From: Mimachlamys varia
Lineage: Eukaryota > Mollusca > Bivalvia > Pectinida > Pectinidae
Reading direction: 5' to 3'
NCBI GenBank assembly: GCA_947623455.1
Contig: OX392538.1
Coordinates: 1,984,001-2,048,000 of the forward strand
DNA length: 64,000 bases
The notes under the pieces were generated by a model. It saw only the letters and a program-made list of their open reading frames with translations, had not been told where the DNA came from and made no database searches. Below, in pieces: positions 1-7,249 of this stretch. The position numbers were made by a program, and so were the translations under genes. The number at the start of each line of letters is the position of its first letter. The stretch's first letter is position 1.

Positions 1-62
1 TTATTATGTGGTGTATAATTCTTTTGGAAACCATTTTTCCTTCCTTTGTACCTCCCTTTCAT
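1..62 (-). CDS. Transposase-like gene, 5' fragment cut by window edge
   Basis: The ATG is at 60-62 on the - strand and the first 20 codons are present, identical to residues 1-20 of the complete copy at 1650-3680. The rest of the gene lies outside the window. Its TATA/Inr promoter is intact at 91-124. Confidence 0.85.
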   Translation of the reverse strand, partial: MKGRYKGRKNGFQKNYTPHN

Positions 63-1066
63 GGTTCTTTCAGGTAAAATATCCCTATAAGAATGACTGC
101 AATACTCCAAAACACCTATTTATACCTAAATTGACTATAAACACATATGTTCTGAATATATACACCACCTAATAAGGATTATAAGCCCACAAGGACAGGA
201 TATCTTATCCCTATGTTACACTGGTATTGGCCCCTTGAGAGGTGTCACTTTCTTACCTTGCTATGTTTGACATATATTTACTAGATAAGTAGCAGGGCTA
301 TAAAGTTACAAGTACATTCATTTTGTAGGGGAGAAGTCACCCTACACAGTATCATAAAGTTAGACAGGCTGTGATTTCAAAAAAAAAAGTTATATCATTT
401 ATACTGTGAAAGATTTTGATAAAATTTATGATTTTTGAAATTTGAAATTTAAAAATCAATTAAGCTTTACTTCTTTAGAAATTTCATAAAATGCATGTAA
501 AATGTGAAAGAGTATTGCATGTGCTTCAATTTGATATATAATGTTGATATATTGCTTGATTATTACTCGCACAATAGTCATTTATCAATGAGGCCCCTCT
601 GAAATCTTAGCTGCAGAGTACAGCACTGCTGTGGATTGGGGGTGGGGGAACTAAAAATGAAAGAACTTTTTTGTTTTTCAAGTAAATTTCAAAATAATTT
701 GCAGTAACATTCATAATTGCATGCCAAATGAAATGATAGAAGAAAAAAAAAATATCTTGAAAGTACCCTATTATACATAGCAGAGAGTTACTCCGCATGG
801 GAAACTTCCGCTGTAGCCGGTATATTTGAAGTAGGCATTTGACAGGCTGGAATATTGAAGTTGAAGGTTTGTACTTGCTACCAGTGCATGTATTGAATGA
901 ATTACGATTTAATTGAACTCATTACATAACAATTAAAATGATGTTAGGTAATTTTATATGACAAAATAGACAAAATATGAAGTTTTAGATAGGAACTACG
1001 TGTCTTTTAGCCAGTATTTACTTTCAGTTTGACTGACATTCAACATATCTAAAGGAGCTAAGCAAA
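63..1066. promoter_or_regulatory. Divergent spacer, unit 1 (empty site, A type)
   Basis: This AT-rich spacer lies between two gene starts that face away from each other. It holds the transposase promoter (Inr to TATA, 91-124, - strand). A short hairpin GTAGGG/CCCTAC with a 9-base loop lies at 325-345. GAAATTT-rich AT sequence is at 431-455, a 13-base perfect palindrome (ACAGCACTGCTGT) at 620-632, a G-rich stretch at 635-648 and an A-run near 742-751. The insertion site of the 465-bp element is empty and reads TACA at 774-777. GACAGGCTG occurs twice as a direct repeat (363-371, 841-849). Before the + strand gene there is an initiator-like TCAGTT at 1024-1029, but I see no TATA box at the proper distance. 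No ORF here resembles a protein. The terminal inverted repeats of a whole-unit transposon were looked for and not found. Confidence 0.7.
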
Positions 1067-1702
1067 ATGGAAGAATTTTTTGATAATTTTAGTGAAATTT
1101 TAAAGCAGAAATCTAAGGTGTCAACAAATGGAATATGTAGGATTTGGACAGGTCCACTGACACATAATAAGAAATATGGAGTTTTTAGATTCCGCCATCC
1201 AGACACGGGTGCATGGAAATCTGTAACAGCACAACGGTTTACTGTAATGTTAAATACACGTAATTTAAATTTGATTTCGGCCTTTGACGCGTCACACCTG
1301 TGCCACAACAATATGTGTATTAACTTTGATCATATCAATATGGAACCACACAGTGTAAACAATAACAGGATACATTGTAAAAACTTGACTAGGTGCACAG
1401 GACATGGGGAATATCCTGCTTGTTTACTAAATTTATATATACAGGTACATTACCTGAAATATGTATACACAAATTACAATTTTACCTATATACAAAGCAA
1501 TATTGAGCACGGCCCAAGCTCGGCTCATCGCATGCATAATGATAATGTTTTTTTCCAGATTTTATTTCTGTTTTTCCCTTTTTTGTGTAATGACAGCACA
1601 TTGTACCGCAGTAATATTACACTATATTTATGTGATGAGGTTATTTGCACTACTTATTATAATTGTGCTCATCAGTGTTTGATCTCAGTCTACTGGTGCT
1701 GA
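1067..1702 (+). CDS. His-Cys box (His-Me finger) endonuclease-like protein
   Basis: The product is a probable zinc-bound homing-type DNA endonuclease. The ORF is 211 codons. The recognisable domain is residues about 20-121, related to the invertebrate 'zinc-binding loop of homing endonuclease' proteins. The core SHLCHN..C..N..H matches I-PpoI spacing: putative catalytic His77, zinc ligands Cys79, Cys84 and His89 at +2, +7 and +12, and metal-binding Asn98 at +21. A second zinc site is Cys104, Cys110, His113 and Cys119. Cys24, in CRIWTG, may supply the remaining ligand. The ATG context (AAAATGG) is good. After residue 121 the sequence is low-complexity and hydrophobic and looks non-coding. A GT...AG intron beginning after codon 126 would end the protein at about 131 residues (see 1445-1596). 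As an unspliced ORF its end overlaps the opposing gene by 53 bp. The family call is firm; activity and target are unknown. Confidence 0.8.
   Translation: MEEFFDNFSEILKQKSKVSTNGICRIWTGPLTHNKKYGVFRFRHPDTGAWKSVTAQRFTVMLNTRNLNLISAFDASHLCHNNMCINFDHINMEPHSVNNNRIHCKNLTRCTGHGEYPACLLNLYIQVHYLKYVYTNYNFTYIQSNIEHGPSSAHRMHNDNVFFQILFLFFPFLCNDSTLYRSNITLYLCDEVICTTYYNCAHQCLISVYWC
1445..1596 (+). other. Candidate intron in endonuclease-like gene
   Basis: The donor CAG|GTACAT follows codon 126 exactly. A pyrimidine-rich tract (1561-1585) precedes the acceptor GACAG at 1592-1596. Splicing would add five codons (HIVPQ) and stop at TAA 1612-1614, giving 131 residues and no coding overlap with the opposing gene. 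A second acceptor, TTTTCCAG at 1551-1558, would remove 114 bp in frame and keep the long tail. The same signals occur in every unit at +378 from the ATG. In unit 6 a nonsense change lies inside this interval. The interval is open in frame elsewhere, so an unspliced product cannot be excluded without RNA data. Confidence 0.45.
1561..1566 (-). terminator. AATAAA poly(A) signal for transposase-like gene
   Basis: The - strand reads AAATAAAATC here, 84 bases past the TAG stop at 1650-1652. This is the normal place for a cleavage/polyadenylation signal. It sits inside the candidate intron of the opposing gene, so transcripts of the two genes would overlap at their 3' ends. The same hexamer recurs in every unit 84-89 bases below the low coordinate of the transposase gene. 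No matching signal was found close after the + strand gene. Confidence 0.55.
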
Positions 1703-3680
1703 GGTCAGGGGGATTATCTAGCTGTCCCTTTCTATAATCAGATCTGGCCCCCTTGTTTTGAATATGTCTCTGAATGGCTTCTGCTCTAAGTTCTAGGGTT
1801 CTTTTTTTAAAAGCTGGGCTCTTTTGGTACTTTTGGTGGTAATCTTGCTCTGCTTGCATTTGTCTCAGAGAGCGTCTTACCTCAGGTGCTACAGTTGCCC
1901 CGAGGCACTCCATTTTCGTCATAAGGGAATTTCCCACCCCATTATTAGCTGTGTGAACAGCACCGTGGAACCGCGCATTCATATTCTTGCTATATAGCAC
2001 ATTTTTTGGTAACCGGCTATTCAAAAGCCTGAAAAAGGCTTCGCATCTCTGGGTATTTGCCCCAAGTGACATTGCTGTCACATATTCATCTGTCAGTTTC
2101 ATTTTCAGTATCTCGAGCATCAGGTGTTTGTCATTTTCATTCATATTTAAGCTGAAAAGCTTGTACTTAGACAGAAATATGGACCGGTTCCACCAAGTAC
2201 CACTACTAACACCACCATTGCATACAAATGAGTATCTTTTACATTTAGAACAATCCCCGCTGTAACAGCGAAGGGTGGCGTCTAAGACATGGGGCAGTTT
2301 TTCGCGCATGATTTTTGCTTCTCCACTACAACCCTTTGCGAGCTCTTTACAAACTAGGCTACATCGAGCTTTTATGTCACGGCTTAGTACCTTTTGGGCT
2401 TCAATCTTGCCTTCTCTTGTTTTCATACCTGGGAACATGTCAGTGCTAAAATGTGCTTGCATGCATTTTCTAAATTGTGCTTGACCTAAATGGGTGGGGT
2501 CTGCCAGCCGTTTTACATTCCACATTGGTATAAAAGCTTTATATGCTGCGTCAAGACCTGCCACTGATCGCGCGTCCCCATCTGATGTAGCGTATCTTAC
2601 AATAAGGTCTTGCTGGTATAGCTGCTCACCTACTAGTTTAGCAGCCTCATATTCTGACAGCGGTGTCCCCTCCCCTATTGTGGCACTGCAGTCTATGTGG
2701 CCACCAGGACATTTAGCATCGAACCCTTTTCTGCGTAACCATTTACCTTTCCAGCATATTTGTGATTGGACAGCTATTCCGATAATGTAATTGTTGTCGG
2801 TGATATCCTCGCGTGCTATAAGTGCTAACTGTACAGCATTTGTACCAGGTTTATTACGGCAGGTTATTGTTGACCTGTTGTACCTGCCATCAACTTGTAC
2901 GTTGACCAGGTTAGGGTCTGTGGCTCCCCTTATTTCATTTATTTCCCTCACTGTCTGTGCTTTGCTTGCCATATCCCCCTTATTTAGCACTATGATTTTT
3001 TCTGCTGCAATATTAGCATTTCTTTGCATACCGCTACGGCAGGGGGGAGCCAAATTCATTGAGTTGAACAAACGCTGTGCCCCTGCTGGCCCCATAGGTG
3101 TTTCTTGAAGGCCTGCATGCATTGTCAGATTGGGGACAGCAGGGTTTGGGCCCCTTTTAGGTGATTGGATCTCTTTGTACATTTTTTGATTATCAGACAC
3201 CCAACCACATGTTCTACACGCTACTTGAAATTTACATGTCACTCCCACTTTTACCTGTTTATGAATGTCAACATCTGGATTATCACACCTGTGTGACGAG
3301 ACAATTTGCATAAGATTACCTATTTTCTCAGTATCTATTAGTCTGTTACCCTGATTTTGAACACGGTCATCTAACCTTGACCTTTTTTTGCTATTTTCCT
3401 GAAGGTGTGATACAACTTCTACAACTGGTTGTGTTTTCCTGGGCCTAAGAAGCTTAAGAGTTCCAGGGTTACCTGCGGTGTCAGAAGTGCTTGGAAAGCT
3501 ACAACCTGGACGCGTTACATTGACTAAAGAATACATATCAGAACTCAGTCTCTTCCAGGTACCTGTGACATTTTGACTTGAAACTTTACTTACCCCATGT
3601 CCTGTGGTCTTGGTACCCTTATTATGTGGTGTATAATTCTTTTGGAAACCATTTTTCCTTCCTTTGTACCTCCCTTTCAT
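1650..3680 (-). CDS. Mutator/Kolobok-like DDE transposase
   Basis: The product is a predicted 676-residue nuclear cut-and-paste transposase. The ATG at 3678-3680 (context ACCATGA) is chosen because the longer frame upstream begins with TTG and lies across the predicted transcription start. The N-terminus (1-120) is basic and probably disordered, with NLS-like KKRSR at 98-102. A CxxC at 155-158 precedes the Mutator-like core. In that core RLFNSMNL (203-210) is family-like, the first acidic site is VDG (Asp264), the second is SDGDA (Asp367/Asp369) followed by ADPTHLG (Asp394, His397), and the likely Glu is in TQRCEAF (Glu547). Cys324, His328 and Cys331, and Cys477/Cys480, may bind zinc. The C-terminal RFHGAVHTANNG block (570-581) is also typical. 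No THAP domain is seen. The residue roles come from motif resemblance, not alignment. The frame is open in all copies. Confidence 0.82.
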   Translation of the reverse strand: MKGRYKGRKNGFQKNYTPHNKGTKTTGHGVSKVSSQNVTGTWKRLSSDMYSLVNVTRPGCSFPSTSDTAGNPGTLKLLRPRKTQPVVEVVSHLQENSKKRSRLDDRVQNQGNRLIDTEKIGNLMQIVSSHRCDNPDVDIHKQVKVGVTCKFQVACRTCGWVSDNQKMYKEIQSPKRGPNPAVPNLTMHAGLQETPMGPAGAQRLFNSMNLAPPCRSGMQRNANIAAEKIIVLNKGDMASKAQTVREINEIRGATDPNLVNVQVDGRYNRSTITCRNKPGTNAVQLALIAREDITDNNYIIGIAVQSQICWKGKWLRRKGFDAKCPGGHIDCSATIGEGTPLSEYEAAKLVGEQLYQQDLIVRYATSDGDARSVAGLDAAYKAFIPMWNVKRLADPTHLGQAQFRKCMQAHFSTDMFPGMKTREGKIEAQKVLSRDIKARCSLVCKELAKGCSGEAKIMREKLPHVLDATLRCYSGDCSKCKRYSFVCNGGVSSGTWWNRSIFLSKYKLFSLNMNENDKHLMLEILKMKLTDEYVTAMSLGANTQRCEAFFRLLNSRLPKNVLYSKNMNARFHGAVHTANNGVGNSLMTKMECLGATVAPEVRRSLRQMQAEQDYHQKYQKSPAFKKRTLELRAEAIQRHIQNKGARSDYRKGQLDNPPDLSTSRLRSNTDEHNYNK

Positions 3681-4635
3681 GGTTCTTTCAGGTAAAATAT
3701 CCCTATAAGAATGACTGCAATACTCCAAAACACCTATTTATACCTAAATTGACTATAAACACATATGTTCTGAATATATACACCACCTAATAAGGATTAT
3801 AAGCCCACAAGGACAGGATATCTTATCCCTATGTTACACTGGTATTGGCCCCTTGAGAGGTGTCACTTTCTTACCTTGCTATGTTTGACATATATTTACT
3901 AGATAAGTAGCAGGGCTATAAAGTTACAAGTACATTCATTTTGTAGGGGAGAAGTCACCCTACACAGTATCATAAAGTTAGACAGGCTGTGATTTCAAAA
4001 AAAAAAGTTATATCATTTATACTGTGAAAGATTTTGATAAAATTTATGATTTTTGAAATTTGAAATTTAAAAATCAATTAAGCTTTACTTCTTTAGAAAT
4101 TTCATAAAATGCATGTAAAATGTGAAAGAGTATTGCATGTGCTTCAATTTGATATATAATGTTGATATATTGCTTGATTATTACTCGCACAATAGTCATT
4201 TATCAATGAGGCCCCTCTGAAATCTTAGCTGCAGAGTACAGCACTGCTGTGGATTGGGGGTGGGGGAACTAAAAATGAAAGAACTTTTTTGTTTTTCAAG
4301 TAAATTTCAAAATAATTTGCAGTAACATTCATAATTGCATGCCAAATGAAATGATAGAAGAAAAAAAAAATATCTTGAAAGTACCCTATTATACATGAAG
4401 TAGGCATTTGACAGGCTGGAATATTGAAGTTGAAGGTTTGTACTTGCTACCAGTGCATGTATTGAATGAATTACGATTTAATTGAACTCATTACATAACA
4501 ATTAAAATGATGTTAGGTAATTTTATATGACAAAATAGACAAAATATGAAGTTTTAGATAGGAACTACGTGTCTTTTAGCCAGTATTTACTTTCAGTTTG
4601 ACTGACATTCAACATATCTAAAGGAGCTAAGCAAA
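3681..4635. promoter_or_regulatory. Divergent spacer, unit 2 (empty, with 49-bp deletion)
   Basis: The content is as in unit 1, except that 49 bp are missing immediately after TACA (4392-4395). TACA is joined directly to TGAAG. The lost bases are those just to the right of the MITE insertion site in other units. The promoter of the preceding transposase gene is at 3709-3742. Confidence 0.7.
3709..3742 (-). promoter_or_regulatory. TATA box and initiator of transposase-like gene
   Basis: On the - strand TATAAATA (3742-3735) lies 30 bp upstream of the A of a TCATTC initiator (A at 3712; motif 3714-3709, matching TCAKTY). This is the canonical metazoan TATA-Inr spacing. The predicted 5' UTR is 31-32 bases long and the first ATG downstream is at 3680, which supports that start over the earlier TTG. 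The arrangement is identical in all units. Confidence 0.7.
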
Positions 4636-5271
4636 ATGGAAGAATTTTTTGATAATTTTAGTGAAATTTTAAAGCAGAAATCTAAGGTGTCAACAAATGG
4701 AATATGTAGGATTTGGACAGGTCCACTGACACATAATAAGAAATATGGAGTTTTTAGATTCCGCCATCCAGACACGGGTGCATGGAAATCTGTAACAGCA
4801 CAACGGTTTACTGTAATGTTAAATACACGTAATTTAAATTTGATTTCGGCCTTTGACGCGTCACACCTGTGCCACAACAATATGTGTATTAACTTTGATC
4901 ATATCAATATGGAACCACACAGTGTAAACAATAACAGGATACATTGTAAAAACTTGACTAGGTGCACAGGACATGGGGAATATCCTGCTTGTTTACTAAA
5001 TTTATATATACAGGTACATTACCTGAAATATGTATACACAAATTACAATTTTACCTATATACAAAGCAATATTGAGCACGGCCCAAGCTCGGCTCATCGC
5101 ATGCATAATGATAATGTTTTTTTCCAGATTTTATTTCTGTTTTTCCCTTTTTTGTGTAATGACAGCACATTGTACCGCAGTAATATTACACTATATTTAT
5201 GTGATGAGGTTATTTGCACTACTTATTATAATTGTGCTCATCAGTGTTTGATCTCAGTCTACTGGTGCTGA
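4636..5271 (+). CDS. His-Cys box endonuclease-like protein, copy 2
   Basis: The translation is identical to copy 1. Its upstream region is shortened by the 49-bp deletion, which lies about 240 bp before the ATG; whether this affects expression cannot be seen. Confidence 0.8.
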   Translation: MEEFFDNFSEILKQKSKVSTNGICRIWTGPLTHNKKYGVFRFRHPDTGAWKSVTAQRFTVMLNTRNLNLISAFDASHLCHNNMCINFDHINMEPHSVNNNRIHCKNLTRCTGHGEYPACLLNLYIQVHYLKYVYTNYNFTYIQSNIEHGPSSAHRMHNDNVFFQILFLFFPFLCNDSTLYRSNITLYLCDEVICTTYYNCAHQCLISVYWC

Positions 5272-7249
5272 GGTCAGGGGGATTATCTAGCTGTCCCTTT
5301 CTATAATCAGATCTGGCCCCCTTGTTTTGAATATGTCTCTGAATGGCTTCTGCTCTAAGTTCTAGGGTTCTTTTTTTAAAAGCTGGGCTCTTTTGGTACT
5401 TTTGGTGGTAATCTTGCTCTGCTTGCATTTGTCTCAGAGAGCGTCTTACCTCAGGTGCTACAGTTGCCCCGAGGCACTCCATTTTCGTCATAAGGGAATT
5501 TCCCACCCCATTATTAGCTGTGTGAACAGCACCGTGGAACCGCGCATTCATATTCTTGCTATATAGCACATTTTTTGGTAACCGGCTATTCAAAAGCCTG
5601 AAAAAGGCTTCGCATCTCTGGGTATTTGCCCCAAGTGACATTGCTGTCACATATTCATCTGTCAGTTTCATTTTCAGTATCTCGAGCATCAGGTGTTTGT
5701 CATTTTCATTCATATTTAAGCTGAAAAGCTTGTACTTAGACAGAAATATGGACCGGTTCCACCAAGTACCACTACTAACACCACCATTGCATACAAATGA
5801 GTATCTTTTACATTTAGAACAATCCCCGCTGTAACAGCGAAGGGTGGCGTCTAAGACATGGGGCAGTTTTTCGCGCATGATTTTTGCTTCTCCACTACAA
5901 CCCTTTGCGAGCTCTTTACAAACTAGGCTACATCGAGCTTTTATGTCACGGCTTAGTACCTTTTGGGCTTCAATCTTGCCTTCTCTTGTTTTCATACCTG
6001 GGAACATGTCAGTGCTAAAATGTGCTTGCATGCATTTTCTAAATTGTGCTTGACCTAAATGGGTGGGGTCTGCCAGCCGTTTTACATTCCACATTGGTAT
6101 AAAAGCTTTATATGCTGCGTCAAGACCTGCCACTGATCGCGCGTCCCCATCTGATGTAGCGTATCTTACAATAAGGTCTTGCTGGTATAGCTGCTCACCT
6201 ACTAGTTTAGCAGCCTCATATTCTGACAGCGGTGTCCCCTCCCCTATTGTGGCACTGCAGTCTATGTGGCCACCAGGACATTTAGCATCGAACCCTTTTC
6301 TGCGTAACCATTTACCTTTCCAGCATATTTGTGATTGGACAGCTATTCCGATAATGTAATTGTTGTCGGTGATATCCTCGCGTGCTATAAGTGCTAACTG
6401 TACAGCATTTGTACCAGGTTTATTACGGCAGGTTATTGTTGACCTGTTGTACCTGCCATCAACTTGTACGTTGACCAGGTTAGGGTCTGTGGCTCCCCTT
6501 ATTTCATTTATTTCCCTCACTGTCTGTGCTTTGCTTGCCATATCCCCCTTATTTAGCACTATGATTTTTTCTGCTGCAATATTAGCATTTCTTTGCATAC
6601 CGCTACGGCAGGGGGGAGCCAAATTCATTGAGTTGAACAAACGCTGTGCCCCTGCTGGCCCCATAGGTGTTTCTTGAAGGCCTGCATGCATTGTCAGATT
6701 GGGGACAGCAGGGTTTGGGCCCCTTTTAGGTGATTGGATCTCTTTGTACATTTTTTGATTATCAGACACCCAACCACATGTTCTACACGCTACTTGAAAT
6801 TTACATGTCACTCCCACTTTTACCTGTTTATGAATGTCAACATCTGGATTATCACACCTGTGTGACGAGACAATTTGCATAAGATTACCTATTTTCTCAG
6901 TATCTATTAGTCTGTTACCCTGATTTTGAACACGGTCATCTAACCTTGACCTTTTTTTGCTATTTTCCTGAAGGTGTGATACAACTTCTACAACTGGTTG
7001 TGTTTTCCTGGGCCTAAGAAGCTTAAGAGTTCCAGGGTTACCTGCGGTGTCAGAAGTGCTTGGAAAGCTACAACCTGGACGCGTTACATTGACTAAAGAA
7101 TACATATCAGAACTCAGTCTCTTCCAGGTACCTGTGACATTTTGACTTGAAACTTTACTTACCCCATGTCCTGTGGTCTTGGTACCCTTATTATGTGGTG
7201 TATAATTCTTTTGGAAACCATTTTTCCTTCCTTTGTACCTCCCTTTCAT
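5219..7249 (-). CDS. Mutator/Kolobok-like transposase, copy 2
   Basis: 676 residues from the ATG at 7247-7249, identical to copy 1. The poly(A) hexamer is at 5130-5135 and the TATA/Inr at 7278-7311. Confidence 0.82.
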   Translation of the reverse strand: MKGRYKGRKNGFQKNYTPHNKGTKTTGHGVSKVSSQNVTGTWKRLSSDMYSLVNVTRPGCSFPSTSDTAGNPGTLKLLRPRKTQPVVEVVSHLQENSKKRSRLDDRVQNQGNRLIDTEKIGNLMQIVSSHRCDNPDVDIHKQVKVGVTCKFQVACRTCGWVSDNQKMYKEIQSPKRGPNPAVPNLTMHAGLQETPMGPAGAQRLFNSMNLAPPCRSGMQRNANIAAEKIIVLNKGDMASKAQTVREINEIRGATDPNLVNVQVDGRYNRSTITCRNKPGTNAVQLALIAREDITDNNYIIGIAVQSQICWKGKWLRRKGFDAKCPGGHIDCSATIGEGTPLSEYEAAKLVGEQLYQQDLIVRYATSDGDARSVAGLDAAYKAFIPMWNVKRLADPTHLGQAQFRKCMQAHFSTDMFPGMKTREGKIEAQKVLSRDIKARCSLVCKELAKGCSGEAKIMREKLPHVLDATLRCYSGDCSKCKRYSFVCNGGVSSGTWWNRSIFLSKYKLFSLNMNENDKHLMLEILKMKLTDEYVTAMSLGANTQRCEAFFRLLNSRLPKNVLYSKNMNARFHGAVHTANNGVGNSLMTKMECLGATVAPEVRRSLRQMQAEQDYHQKYQKSPAFKKRTLELRAEAIQRHIQNKGARSDYRKGQLDNPPDLSTSRLRSNTDEHNYNK

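Noticed and set aside
433..694. 11-bp inverted repeat TTTTGAAATTT as a transposon end pair
   Set aside because: It is AT-rich, internal to the spacer, has no flanking duplication and is of a length expected by chance in such sequence.
607..798. 60-63-codon - strand frame in the spacer
   Set aside because: It is low-complexity (F-, N- and K-rich), is changed by the MITE and the deletion, and resembles nothing.
1024..1311. 95-codon frame on the - strand opposite the endonuclease-like gene, repeated in every unit
   Set aside because: It is the antisense of the well-supported His-Cys box gene and resembles no family.
1987..3108. Four + strand frames (69-105 codons) inside the transposase gene
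   Set aside because: They are shadows of the transposase gene; their composition follows the opposite coding strand.
3106..3120. AGGCCTGCAT in the transposase gene resembling the MITE right end plus flank
   Set aside because: It is a 10-bp match inside coding sequence with no partner repeat; it is best taken as chance.
3681..3728. N-terminal extension of the transposase by 16 codons
   Set aside because: It begins at TTG, not ATG, and spans the predicted transcription start; the ATG at 3680 has good context.
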